64,000 bases of DNA from the NCBI GenBank assembly GCA_025677815.1, contig JAIXMP010000028.1, positions 558,001 through 622,000 of the forward strand, written 5' to 3'. Under the pieces are notes generated by a model. The model was not told where the DNA came from. It ran no database searches and worked only from the letters and a program-made list of their open reading frames with translations. A program made the translations under genes and the position numbers. This document shows, piece by piece, positions 12,114 through 23,670 of this stretch. Within the stretch, counting starts at the first letter, position 1. Every line of letters begins with the position of its first letter. The stretch is from Phascolomyces articulosus. Taxonomy: Eukaryota > Mucoromycota > Mucoromycetes > Mucorales > Lichtheimiaceae.

Positions 12114-14168
12114 TTACAAATCTGTGCTTCCTGCACGTAATTTATCCAAGAGATTATCTAATTCGACCATTTCTCGGTCTTGTTGTAGTTGCTGTTGTTG
12201 ATGTAATTGTTGAGAATTACTCTGCTGTTTTTTGCTACTTTTATAAGTAACTCGTACATTCATGACATTACTGGGTTGATATTGTGGTCTTGAAATATTT
12301 TCTTGTTCTCCATTTTCCTGTTCTCCTTGTTCATTTATTTCTTGCCCAAACTCATTTTCCATCATAGCAGCTAGTTCACGTTCCATTTTTCGACGATAGT
12401 CTAATTCATCTTCATGTGTTGCGCTCGCTGTTTGTACCATTTCATCATTTCCTCCATTCTCTTCAACCATATTATCGTCGTCATCATCGTCATCAAAGTT
12501 ATACTTTCGTAATGATAAACCGGCGGATGCTTGAGTAGATGGAGCCCCTGTAGCATTTCTTAACCTGGATACCAAGTTGCGTTTTCGTTTTGTTGGTAAT
12601 TGTTGTTGGGATGATGATGAGGGTATTGAAAATGAAAACGTATCCCGTCCCATTTTTTCTGATGAATAAGTTGGTTCATTGGAAAATGTGGGTGCAGATG
12701 AAGGTTGCGATCGATCGAATGAGGTACGATGGAAAGTGCTAACAAGAATTTCTGGTGCAAAACGGACGCGTTTTTCGGATGGTTTTGCTGAAGCTTCACT
12801 TTTGGATTTTTTTAGAGGCGATGGCTTCCCTGGTTGTTGTTGTTGTTGTTGTCGCGATAGTACTTTGGCTGTTGAATTCATATTCACTTGGGATGAACTT
12901 CTTTTCAACGGCTTGTTACCCCGTTTACTAATTGAAGAGGATGAGGTGTCGGAAGATCTGGTGGACACAATTTTAAGTTCTACAATGTTGCTACTATCTT
13001 CTTCAGGAAAATCAAAAACATCCAAGGACGTATCGGCATTCTTTTTTGGTTTAGCTGTTGATGATGACGAAGGTGATGCCCTTGCTGGCGACTTGTATGT
13101 TTTTGTTACTTTTGGTATATCATTTGCTGGAGGGAAATCAAAGACATCGTATTCATCAGCTTTGTTTTCTTTGGTATTAAATGACTGTTGTGATGATTGT
13201 CTTGTTATAGGATGGCGTGTTGGAAGTTCAGGAATTTCAAATATGTCAATTGAGGAGGGAGTAGAGGTAGGAGTTGAAGTTGTAGCATTCGAGGTAGCAA
13301 TATTTTGAAATACGGATAGTGCTACATCTCGACGTTGCAATATATTGGTATCATTGCTAAAGCCATTTGCATCAATCATAGGTTGTTGCTCCTGTATTAA
13401 TGATTGAATAGGAGTAAAAGGCGTATTATCTCTATATATTGATCCTGATGCATTATTTATTTTTTCAATATTGCCTGCTAAAGGAGTAAATTGCTGTTGC
13501 TGTTGCTGTTGTTGTTGCATTAAGAGTGTATCAGATACAAGTGAAGTTGATGTGTTTTGTCCAAATGATCCTATAGATGGCTGATCTAATTGTGGATTTA
13601 ATAATGACGGTAAAGATTGCGATGGAATAGTAAACGGCGCCTCCATTACTTGCTGTTCATATTGGATTGGTTGTTGATAAACTTCGTAAAGATTTGTCAA
13701 TGAGTCCATTTCCAATAAATTGTTATTATTGTTTGGTATGGACGGGTTTGAGAACGATGTGAGTTGCAACTGTTGTTTCACTGAAGATTGAACAAACAAT
13801 GGTAGTGCTGGTTGTTGTGATTGAACCTGCAAATGTGGTGATAGTGGTGGTTGTGTTGCTATTACCACTTCTTGTTGCTTTATCTCCTCAAAAGAAATAT
13901 TATAACTTGGTCTACTTTCTTGCAGTTTCTTATCCAAATAATTCGATATTGGATGCTTTACAACTGTAGTACCGTTACTATCGTCGTCATTTATGATATT
14001 ATTATTTCCCAGTTTACGATTCGGTGACGATCGAATATTGCTATTAATAGTAGGTTCGTCCAAATCGGAATCGTCATCACTTGGGAATGCTTCAACCTTC
14101 TGTTTGAGGGGTGCACGCCTATATGTTGTGACAGTATGTCCTGGTTTTCGTACATAAGGACCAAACAT
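12114..14168 (-). CDS. Low-complexity Q/S/N-rich protein with DVFDFP-type motifs (684 aa)
   Basis: A single uninterrupted exon starting MFGPYVRKPGHTVTTYRR. Most of it is disordered: poly-Q tracts, serine runs, an acidic DDDDDDDD block and basic KRKR-type nuclear-localisation candidates. A motif recurs three times: IDIFEIPELP, YDVFDFPPAN and LDVFDFPEED. A KRVRFAPE segment lies mid-protein. The C-terminus (REMVELDNLLDKL) could begin a helical domain but ends shortly after. I do not firmly recognise the family. The N-terminus and repeated motifs remind me of N-terminal regions of fungal WAPL cohesin-release factors, but no WAPL domain is encoded here or in the 2 kb downstream. That resemblance is speculative, and a truncated gene is possible. 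An ACGCGT box about 145 bp upstream would suit a cell-cycle-regulated nuclear protein. Confidence 0.7.
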   Translation of the reverse strand: MFGPYVRKPGHTVTTYRRAPLKQKVEAFPSDDDSDLDEPTINSNIRSSPNRKLGNNNIINDDDSNGTTVVKHPISNYLDKKLQESRPSYNISFEEIKQQEVVIATQPPLSPHLQVQSQQPALPLFVQSSVKQQLQLTSFSNPSIPNNNNNLLEMDSLTNLYEVYQQPIQYEQQVMEAPFTIPSQSLPSLLNPQLDQPSIGSFGQNTSTSLVSDTLLMQQQQQQQQQFTPLAGNIEKINNASGSIYRDNTPFTPIQSLIQEQQPMIDANGFSNDTNILQRRDVALSVFQNIATSNATTSTPTSTPSSIDIFEIPELPTRHPITRQSSQQSFNTKENKADEYDVFDFPPANDIPKVTKTYKSPARASPSSSSTAKPKKNADTSLDVFDFPEEDSSNIVELKIVSTRSSDTSSSSISKRGNKPLKRSSSQVNMNSTAKVLSRQQQQQQPGKPSPLKKSKSEASAKPSEKRVRFAPEILVSTFHRTSFDRSQPSSAPTFSNEPTYSSEKMGRDTFSFSIPSSSSQQQLPTKRKRNLVSRLRNATGAPSTQASAGLSLRKYNFDDDDDDDNMVEENGGNDEMVQTASATHEDELDYRRKMERELAAMMENEFGQEINEQGEQENGEQENISRPQYQPSNVMNVRVTYKSSKKQQSNSQQLHQQQQLQQDREMVELDNLLDKLRAGSTDL

Positions 14169-14302
14169 TTTTTTAATTATAAGTGAAGACAGGAATTATT
14201 GGGTCGTATGTGTTCGCAAAATGAAGGAAAAAAAAAAAAAGAAAGAAAGAAAGAAAAATGGTCAAGGTAATACAAAGTAAGGGGGAAAAGTTAATGTAAA
14301 AA

Positions 14303-14330
14303 ACGCGAACCACGCGTATCAGTACCGCGT
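14303..14330 (-). promoter_or_regulatory. Clustered CGCG motifs including an MluI cell-cycle box
   Basis: The motifs AACGCGAA (14303-14309), ACGCGT (14312-14317) and ACCGCGT (about 14324-14330) cluster within 28 bp of otherwise AT-rich DNA, about 135-160 bp upstream of the ATG at 14168. ACGCGT and CGCGAA are the core sites of MBF/SBF-type G1/S factors in fungi. The functional role is inferred. Confidence 0.45.
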
Positions 14331-14584
14331 TTATTTCTTTTCGTAGCAGGAAATAAAAAAATTTCAGTCACAACAAATATTACGTGCGGGGGAATTAATT
14401 ACCATCATGTTCGAATTGCTTTTGGTGACAACTTTTTATTTTCAAAAGCACTATTTAATATTTATGTGCAATAATGAAAGAAGGAATGGATTTTTGTTTT
14501 GAGGGGTGAAAAGAGGGTGTGTGTTAAAATGGGGTATATATGTACAAAATGTGTGTAATTGCTTTTTATCCTGAACAAAGTTTT

Positions 14585-16912
14585 CTAACTTTTAATAACA
14601 GGTTGGCCATTGGCTGCCATAGCCATCATATCCAATCCTTTTCTGAAACTTGCGGATACGACCTTATTTTCATCCAATTCATAAGAACCAAATACTTGAC
14701 GCCACCAAAGATACCATTCACGTACTTCATCATAATTGACACGATCTCTTGATAAGGTAAGCCACTTGTACAAGACATCCAACCATTTGGTAAAGAATTC
14801 ATTCTCGATCAACTGAGATAAAATAGGTTCTGAAATAATATCCTTCCAAGCCATACACCAAATTAAGGGATCCAATTGCTGTTCTCGTGGGTTGACGATA
14901 AATTCGTCTCGCATGATGCGTGTCAATTTTGGTAAAACCGATTTGTTGATGAAAGATTCCATTTGTTGTCGTGTCCACACCTCCTTCCATGGCATAATAA
15001 TATGTAAAGCTGATTCATCAGACGGGTGCCAGACTCGTAAGACAACAGCCAATTTGTGTCGAATTGTCGTAAATAATTCGCCTAATCGCCAGGCTTCCAA
15101 TACAGGTAACCATGGATGAATCCATGTATGGATCATTTCGGGATCGTTGCGTGGATCCCAATCTGAAACAGCACGAGAAATTTTGGGTAAGACTAATTGA
15201 TTGACAATATTTTCAAAAATAAAGCGTGGTAAAAGCGGTTTCCAAGTCTCCAACAGTTGGACTAAGGGATCAGGGTCACGAATATTCCATTGATTACTAT
15301 TGGTAATAAAAACAGATACCAAATTATGATTAGTTTTTTCATTGATCTCTGCCCAAGAATAACATACGCTTTATTTGATGAAAAAATAATCCATATATAA
15401 AATGAATAAAACAGATACTTACTTTATAGCACTACGTACTCGAACCAACCAAATTGTATTCATCATGGTCTCATAAGGTGTTGCTTTAAGTGTTTCTTTA
15501 CTTTTAGGTCGAGGTACTAATAATCCAGTTTCATCTCTCACAGGATCATCATTGCTCACTAATAAAGATCGCCATTTCTGTACATCAGCCGCTCCCCAGG
15601 TCGGATCTACCAAAACGTCCCAATGGGCTGACTTGAATTTCATGATAGGTGCCCACACTGCTACCACTAATTGATCTAACCCAAGTTGTTCAATTTCCGT
15701 ACTGTATTTTTGTTGCATTTGTTCAAACACATGACCAAACAAGGCTGTAACATTGGCATGTTCATAACCAACTGTTGCAAGTGCATTCCTGGAAGCATTT
15801 TTCAAATCCAAAGCCATCTCTTTGACATCTTGGATTTTGGTCATGCGGGTCTCTTCTTCCGTTTTTCGATGACGTATCACTTCGCATTCCTCTTCCATGG
15901 TTTTCATACGTAACGCATTGGATTGTTTGTCTCTTGACAAGTTTTCAAGATCCCCCTTAGCAAGATCCACAATCAATCGTAGATTATGACGTAATTCTGG
16001 TAACCGTGTGGTGGTTTCTATCCAAGTAGCTGATTGTTGCAAATCAGCCATGGTCACTTCTTTAATTTGTGGTCCTGTCATGTCAATAATTTTTTGTTGC
16101 GTGGCAGGTTGTTGTAAATGGTGTTGATCATCATTGGTTGATTCGGCAAGGATAGCCGCAGCTGTCTTGAATACGGATTTGGGTTTTCGTGATTTTCGTT
16201 TCCAAGCTTCACGCTTAGCAAGTGGTTGTTTTCCTCCAGCAAAATCACCTGGTAGTGCCGTTGCTTCTTCCATATCTTCATCCTCATCACTGGAACCCAC
16301 TTCACCACGTCGTTTAGCTTCCTGCTTTTGTTCTTCTGTACGTTCACTGAATCCTCGGAAACCAATACCCATTTGTTTAGGTCGCAACTTGGTTTCAATA
16401 GGGTTGACAATACCCGAACCTGATTCACCCAAACCTTCACCTGTTTTCCAACCCATCTTTTCCAACATGCGTTGACCAAAACCTGTTGAATACGCATTGA
16501 ATTTTCCAAAATCAGAACTAGGCTGTGCTTTCATTTTTCGTTCTTGTCGTTTATTCGGTGTCAATGTCGATGGTTCTGGTGATGCGGATGTGGATTGAGG
16601 TGATGCCGTTGCTGATTTCGTATTTGATTTAGCTGTTGTAAAATTCATAAATTTGGCCATGGGAGAAACAGTCGAACTACTACTGCCTGCACCAAGACCT
16701 AATCCTCCATGCATATATGTTTCTTCCTCCTCTTGTTCGTCATCGGTATAATCTTCACCAAATCGTTTTCGTTTTTTATTTGTTTTGTGTTGGCCATAAA
16801 ATCCTTCTGCTTCTTCTTCCAGATCTTGATCCGTAATATCAAATCGAATGCGGCCTCCTTCATCGTCAGAAGAATCGTCACCATCGTCCATGTATTGTTT
16901 TCGCCGTCCCAT
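14585..16912 (-). CDS. TFIP11: TFIP11/Spp382(Ntr1)-type G-patch spliceosome-disassembly factor (757 aa)
   Basis: Exons are 16912-15423 and 15368-14585. The 54-nt intron runs from GTAAGT to AAATAAAG, and phase is preserved. This family recruits and activates the DEAH helicase Prp43 to disassemble the lariat spliceosome in the nucleus. Visible features, in order: an acidic N-terminus typical of the family (GRRKQYMDDGDDSSDDE, then IRFDITDQDLEEEAEGFYG); a G-patch at residues about 138-186 (GFGQRMLEKMGWKTGEGLG, then MGIGFRGF); a basic stretch; and a long helical GCFC-type domain in which W-rich repeats dominate (LLETWKPLLP, WDPRNDPEMIHTWIHPWLPV, WHPSDESALHIIMPWK). Length fits fungal and animal members (about 700-840 aa). 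It ends soon after the helical domain, so the C-terminal extension of animal TFIP11 seems absent. It is divergent from the kinase gene. Confidence 0.93.
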
Positions 16913-17672
16913 GGTTTATAATATTGTGAAAAAAGTTTCAAAGAGAGAAGTTTTACCGCAGTGAATTGTCGGTTGCTAAAAAAAATGAATACGACATTTT
17001 CCTGATTTGGAAATAAGTCGCCATGGATACTCTTTTATTTTTAATGGTAGGTTAAAAATAATAATAAATGATAACGTACGTACATGTGTTTCAAGAAAAG
17101 CGTTGCGATTGAGCCAATGGTATCATAGGTCTAAAACGACGATCCTTTAATTATTAATGAAGAATGAGAGAAAGAAAAAGAAATAGGTGATATTCTATTA
17201 TGGATGATGAGGCTGTGAGATAGTGAAGGATCCGACAATATGGTAATTAGATCTTTTTTACTACTTTGGATTTGTCATATATTAAGTTCTATTTTGGAGA
17301 TCCAAAGTGAAGTACTTTGGTTTTACATAGTTCATGTGAATGTATTTTGTAGAAACATTAATATAATGTATTTGACATTATTAGTTACAAAATCAATGAA
17401 TGAATTGATTGGTTGATATCGGTGTGCGTATAGTGATGATGAATTTCTTGACTCGCTAATCCAATGTAACTTTGATGATATACAGTCGGAGTAACTGAGC
17501 AAACTGGTTCTAATAAATTAAAAATCAATAATTGACATATAACTTACCAAACTCAAAGGTGTTACAACATTCTCTCAATCACATCCTCTTCCTCTTCTTT
17601 CTTCTCTTCTTCTTTCCTTTTATTACTTTTATTATTACTACTTTTTTTTATATAATTTAAATATAACTTCAA
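16913..17672. promoter_or_regulatory. Divergent promoter region, TFIP11 (-) / YANK kinase (+)
   Basis: A 760-bp interval between two start codons on opposite strands. It contains a CCAAT at about 17114-17118 and, just before the kinase ATG, a pyrimidine-rich tract (17570-17650, CTCTTCCTCTTCTTTC-like) typical of fungal leader or promoter DNA. No TATA element can be called with confidence in such AT-rich sequence. Confidence 0.4.
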
Positions 17673-19550
17673 ATGGGAGGTGTATGTTGTAAACCAGAGG
17701 AAGTTGATTTTGCTGATGAAGGTACTTTTAAAAATTTACATAACCCATTTTTATCTATTTATCTATCTCCCTTTTTAATAATATAATACTAAAATCTTTT
17801 TTTTTTATAAAAGTGGAATTATTCCATTTTTATTTGATACGAGTGATTGGTAAAGGAGCATTTGGCAAAGTCCATCAAGTACAACATAAACGAACATTAC
17901 ATGAATATGCATTAAAATGTATCAACAAGAGTCGATGTGTTGAAGTACGAGCTGCCAATAATATGGTAGCAGAACGACGTCTTTTGGAACGCATCGAATA
18001 TCCTTTAGTTGTGAATCTGCGTTATGCTTTTCAGGATGACGACCATTTATTTATGGCCTTGGACTTGATGTTGGGAGGCGATTTACGTTTTCAATTGGAA
18101 CGACTTGGAAAATTGACCGAGATGCAAGCTCGTTTTTATGTTGCTCAAATTAGTTTGTCATTGGGTTATTTACACAAACGACGTATTGCTCATCGAGATA
18201 TCAAGCCCGATAATATTTTACTGGACGAACATGGACATGCCCATCTCTCCGATTTTAATATTGCCACTCAATTTCATGATAAAAGACCTTTGAGATGGAC
18301 AAAAGCTGGATCATTAGCTTACATGGCACCTGAAATCCTTGACAAACGAGGCTATGCTACTTCTGTTGATTGGTGGAGTCTTGGTGTTTTAGCCTATGAA
18401 CTTCTTTTTGGTCAAGTAAGTTTTTTGTTGTTTTTTACGATATTTGACTTTTCTAAAGTTGGATTTTAGTGTAACCTTGTGGATAATGATGATGATTCTT
18501 CCTTTCATGGCTCTCCCCCAAACTCCCACCTTTCATAAGCTGATCTTTATTCTATTATATAATATCTATTTTCCTATATTTATAGCGACCATTTAAAGGA
18601 AGTACCAATGAAGAATTAGTTGAAGCTATTTTAACTGAACCATTGAAATTCCCTAATAATGTACATGAACTTGTATCTGAGGAATGCATTGATTTAGTTA
18701 CCAAGGTAAAAACAGCGAAAAAAAAATGATAATCAATTAATATTAAAAAAAAAAGAAGGGGGACCAGGGTAAAAAAAAAAAACTTGTATGAGCTGACTTT
18801 TTTTTATTCAACTATTTAATCACCAGCTACTCGATCGAACACCATTTGAACGGATAGGTTGTGGTCAAGGAGGTTTTGAACAGTTTAAACAACATCCTTG
18901 GTTTAGCCAGATTGATTGGCATAAACTAGAAACAAAAGAAGCAACACCTCCTTTTACTCCTAGTGTAAGTTTCTGTTTAATAATATATATATAAAAATAC
19001 AGTATTATTACTTTTTTTCAGGTTAGAATTCAGCAAATACTAACTTTAATCCAACTTGTAGAAAAACGAGTCTAACTTTGATGCTGTACATGAATTGGAA
19101 GAACTATTATTAGATGGTGAACCATTACGCGCACGAAAGCGAGCCTCCAAATCAACATTAGTAGCCGAGATTGATCAAGAAAGTGAAGCAGCCCGCGCAC
19201 GACAATTATTAGATGATAAGTTCTTACCTTATGATTGTACAAAACAAGAAAGTTGGGGGCAATATGGAGGAGGTTATAGTCGTCATCATGACGAAGCATC
19301 CTCTACATCATCAACACCTGTATCGGCAACCACAGCAGCAGCGGAGATGAATACGGGTAGAGAATTAGGAGAAAGTAATAATAATGAGATCCGGCTATTA
19401 CGAAGAATTGGTGGAGCATTGAATGAACATTTAGATAATGCAAAATATCGTGGACAAGGTTATATGCCTGCACCGTCAATAGTCGATGATTTAGATGATT
19501 GTGATCCTATTACTTTGGTTGCTGGCAAAGGTTTAGATAAATCAGCATGA
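17673..19550 (+). CDS. YANK/STK32-type AGC serine/threonine kinase (465 aa)
   Basis: Exons: 17673-17721, 17814-18415, 18586-18705, 18827-18964 and 19062-19550 (1398 nt, in frame). The first exon encodes MGGVCC, a classic N-myristoylation (Gly2) plus palmitoylation (Cys5/6) signal, so the kinase is probably membrane-tethered. Kinase motifs: GKGAFGKV (about residue 29), the ALKCINK lysine (about 51), HRDIKPDNIL, DFNIAT and MAPEI. Asn in place of Gly in the DFG motif (DFN) is diagnostic of the YANK/STK32 family. Exons 3-4 supply the C-lobe, including LLDRTPFERIGCG and HPWF. The C-terminal tail is acidic and serine-rich. Intron 1 has an unusual GTACTT donor. Intron 4 has a perfect TACTAAC branch point at 19038-19044. 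Substrates of fungal members are essentially unknown. Confidence 0.92.
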
Positions 19551-19911
19551 TAATAATAGATGATTTACATATGCGCCCTCCCCCTTTCTTCTAATTCTCA
19601 TATAATAACCGAAAAAAACACCCATTTCATTTCTGTGCATGATACCCTTCCCTTCACCCGTTCTATTTTCACAATAACTCGCTCTTTATTTTTTGTACAC
19701 AATAACAATTGCATACCACCAAATTTTACCTTTTTTGGTCCTCTTTCTCCTCCATTAATTTTTGTACACTATTGTAACGCAACAACAAAAACCCCACATT
19801 CACACATATATGATAAAGTGTAGTATATATAGTTAAAATAATTTTAGTAATAATAGTAATAATAGCAATTTTCCTTTTTTTTAGATGATTAAACTTTTTT
19901 TCTTCTTTCTT
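19551..19911. other. Convergent 3' intergenic interval
   Basis: Between the stops of the kinase (+) and the BAHD gene (-). It holds T-rich and C/T-rich tracts and AATAATAGTAATAAT repeats, consistent with 3' UTRs and polyadenylation regions. No gene is seen. Confidence 0.5.
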
Positions 19912-21450
19912 TTAACATAAAATTCGATGGGTATATTTTGTAATGTCAGGATCATTCACAAACCGTCGCATAGATTCAGTATCCATTTGTAGTTGAACAT
20001 CAAACATGGCACCTTTATTTTGATCATTTCGACCAAATAAGACAAGGCATCCATTTCCACCGGCTGTGATATATCCTCTTACCCGATCTGGTTTGCCAAA
20101 CCCAAAATCCAGTCGCCAATAAGGTAACATACTTGCATCACTAGTTGTCAAACGGATACTTGAATTGGGTTGGTAGCACAAATAATGCACTGTCATATCC
20201 TGATGAATGGTATACAATTTGCTAATACCATGGAATAAGGATGCATCGAGCGATGCCATTTTTTGACGAAACGCAATGGCTGTGTCCACTAATCTGGTTT
20301 CACTTGCTTCTTGTTTTGTTAATGATACTGCTCGTGTTCTATAACATTTCCAAAATTATATACGTATTCATAAATACATAGGAGCATAACAAAAACATCA
20401 GAAATAATATGCATTAATGAATAATAAAGAAAGGAGAACCTACACCATCCAATTGCCAAAATATAAATCCAAGCCCCTCATTTTAGAACGCCCATTAATT
20501 CCCATGACCATTTTGACAGCTTGATCAGGCTCCAAATCACGCGATCGAACAATGGCTCTAAGTAACATGGCAAACAAGGCATCTTTTGTTGATAACCAAA
20601 TCTTGTTTTTAATCATATCAGCCGTATGAGCATCTCGTTTACACTGATGTAATCCATCCGAATAAAACTCCAATATAACGCTCTTTAAAGGGATGGGTCC
20701 ATTGGGCGATGTCCGTGCATATTTAGGCTGGTCCTGATCGACCATTTTTCCATAATTGGCTGCAATACTTGCTGCTACATGATCTTTTGTTGTTGTCCGA
20801 TGTTCATCACGATAATAATCTAACACTTCGTCAGTGACAGCTACATTTGGTGGTACAGTCACCAATTGTCGATCAAAAGTAGCAACATGATAGGCAAGAC
20901 CACGTGCTTTTTTACTCCATGCTTCTAAAAACAAACATTGGGAATATTTATCTGCAATTTTATGTAAAAACATAATCCCCATGGCCACCCCACCGTCTTT
21001 AAATCGAGTCACTTGGATAGCTACTAATGGATCGTGATATTTGGTATAAAAATGAATGGGGAACATGCGATGATAATCCATTTGGTTGGCTAAATAGCCA
21101 TGGGTTCGAAATTCTTCCAATGTACGGTGATAATTTGCTTCTTGGTATAGAATGCCAGTATCGTTACAATCGATTGCATCTCGTCCTTGTCCTATATCAA
21201 CCAATCGTCCCGCGAGTGGGTAAAAGTCAACAAGGATGTCCGCCAACGAACCCGTTAATTTTTCTGTATTCATAAAATCCGAAATATTCCCTGGGTTGGT
21301 GTAAAATAATAGAATCGGTGTATAGGATTTGAACATCACCACATCCCAATCTGATAAATGGACATAACCATCGTGTACTGTAGGTATAGAAGGTGTGATA
21401 TAGGTTCGAAACGTAGGTTCAATATGTGGTTGTTGATTAATATTTAGCAT
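19912..21450 (-). CDS. BAHD-family acyltransferase (477 aa)
   Basis: Exons are 21450-20444 and 20338-19912; the intron has a GTAGGT donor and an ATAG acceptor. BAHD enzymes transfer an acyl group from acyl-CoA to an alcohol or amine. The catalytic HXXXD motif is HKIAD (H163, D167) in GIMFLHKIADKYSQ. The structural DFGWG motif appears as DFGFG near residue 413. The N-terminal LSDWDVVMF and LPLAGR-like FYPLAGRLV segments are typical of the family, as is the length of about 450-480 aa. Trp-to-Phe in DFGWG is a mild departure. The acceptor cannot be predicted. It is upstream of, and in the same orientation as, an SGNH esterase, about 515 bp away, which may reflect linked ester metabolism. Confidence 0.88.
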
Positions 21451-21965
21451 TTACAAAAAAAATGAGTGTGATTGAAAAAGAAAAGAAGAAAAGAGAAGCA
21501 AATGATATTTTCGATTTGTTATCTCTTATTGTTAAGAATCTTTCTTTCCCCCACCCTTTTCCTCCTCTTTTTGCCTTTTTTTACCTATATAATAACATGA
21601 ACTCGATATGATTTCCTTTTGTTTATTTTTAATTTACAATAAGAAAGAATAAAGTATTTGCATAGAATTCGGTAAAAACGTTATTTCGTTTGTTTATAAC
21701 GCGGCCAATCTTGAGTCAGCCCGTTTTAGTATGTTTGTTAACACTGTATTGAAATCTCAACTGACGTTTTTGTACTTTTTTTGACGTGCCATTTATGACG
21801 GTGACACCTGATCTCTATTACCTTTAAGTTGGTATGAAAAACAAAATCTTGTCATCCAACCTTCTAATAATTCAATCCATCGATTATATAGTATATGACT
21901 GGGTTTCTTTTTTTTTTATTCCATATACTGTGTTTATTAAATAGATAACTCTGAAATATGTATTT

Positions 21966-23272
21966 CTATTGTTTTAGTAATGGGAATTGTAATGATTCTT
22001 CAAAGTTCTCCCTTGGAAGATCACGGAATCCAGGAAGTTCCATCTCTAGATTATCTGGGTGAATGTCGGGGAAATGGTGTTGAATTGTTTGTATCAACAA
22101 CTCATAAGTAAGCTAAAGAACAAATAACACAATATTAAAATCGATACAACTTATTCCATCTCTATCATAGCCTTTAAACCAAATTATTTATACCTTATTT
22201 CCATTGGCATTCAAATGCAAACCATCCAAAAGATATTCATGCAAATTATCCATACCAACATCCATCAATTTTGTCCATAGATCTGCCAGTATGACGCCAC
22301 GTTCCTGCGCGACATCACGTACAGCTTGTGCGTAATCTCTTGAGTATTCCCAAGTACGATTGAGAGGTCCACCTTGATCATCACAGCGTTTCTTCCATTG
22401 TACCTCATTCAATGGAGGAGGAGTAATCAATACCAAACGTACATCTGGGTTATATGAAGGTGATTCAGGTGATTTGAACATGGAAATCATTGTATTCAAG
22501 TTTTCTTTAAATTTATCCAAGGGTACATGTTGTAAAGCAAATGGTAAAGCAGAATCATTGGCACCAAGAAATATAGTAGCTAATAGGATTTTAGCAGGTG
22601 TTTGTTTTTGTTTTTCAACAGTAGGTAGAAGCTGGCGTAAAATAGGTAAACCCCATTCGGTATTGTAACCTAGTAGTTATAAATCCATAAGATGTTTTTA
22701 GCATCCAGTTGTCACTATCCACATATAAGTATCTAGGAGAAATATTTTGGATTTTATTGTACCTGAAAAGCCACGGTTTACAACATCCACTTTACGTTGA
22801 TAAGCCTAAAAAAAAAGTCGTGGTTACTATATGGTCCATTGATCCTTATTACTCTTTCACAGCAACCCAAGTAACTCTTCTTACGTTAGCGAGGCTGGCA
22901 CCAAACCCGACGAGTTCTGGATCAAAACTGAACTACAATATGATAATATCAATAAAGAAGAATAAGTCATTGTCGTCGTCCGGACCCACTCTCATTTTAA
23001 CGTTTGTCAATGTGTATCCTCGTACCTGAGTGATGGAGTCCTAGTTTTTTTTTTTTTTTTTTATAAAATAAAAATGTTAATTCCCTTTTTATGTTCTAGC
23101 ATTTTTCAACATGAGCATTGAAAATATAGAAATGAAAACTTACGCCGAATAAAAGAATTTGATTGTAAGGATGATCCATTAGAATAAGCTTGGGAGATGA
23201 ATCGAGCAAGTTATTGCGGCTATAAATATATGCAAAAACCGCTCCGGAGCAAAGGAACAAAAGTCGGCGCAT
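21966..23272 (-). CDS. SGNH/GDSL esterase of the isoamyl-acetate hydrolase (IAH1) type (285 aa), six exons
   Basis: Exons on the minus strand: 23272-23144, 23040-23026 (15 nt), 22932-22885, 22805-22763, 22669-22194 and 22112-21966; total 858 nt in frame. The family hydrolyses short-chain esters such as isoamyl acetate. The GDSIT motif is split: G43 ends exon 1, and the 15-nt exon 2 encodes DSITQ, including catalytic Ser45. Other family blocks: RKVDVVNRGFSGYNTEW, IFLGANDSALP (the N of SGNH) and LLDGLHLNANGNK (catalytic Asp-x-x-His). The N-terminus (MRRLLFLCSGAVFAYIYS) is hydrophobic, suggesting a signal anchor or signal peptide. Exon boundaries have GTAAG/GTACG donors and standard AG acceptors. 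The predicted exons restore every conserved block, so confidence in the model is good. Confidence 0.88.
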
Positions 23273-23670
23273 AGGATCTTATTCCTTGTCTGGTCACAAA
23301 AAAAGCCCTTTTTCAGGAAAAATTCTACGACATCTTGACATGCTTGTCGTTGTGGCACGCTTAAATCTTGACAACTGATATTTTACAGCGTTATTATAGT
23401 ATTCTCCATCACCAGCCAAAGTCACTAACTAAGATATTAACATCAAGATAAGTACAATTACCAGTATATAGTCTTGCACCATATTCCACAAATTGGCCTT
23501 CCATTACAATCCACATATCAGATCAAGATTGTGGCGCTCTTGAATTTTAGTTTAAAGTTACCACCATTGTAAAAAATGAAAATGAGCATAATTTTAACCC
23601 AAGCCAAATTATACAAATTTGAGCTATCTAATGTTCAAAATGAATACAGCCCTTTTGTTTCTGTTTTTTT

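Noticed and set aside
12679..13308. 209-codon plus-strand frame opposite the 684-aa gene
   Set aside because: It is the antisense shadow of Q/S/D-rich codons and has no motif of its own.
19912..23272. Secondary-metabolite gene cluster
   Set aside because: Only two enzyme genes are adjacent. There is no backbone synthase, P450 or transporter nearby.
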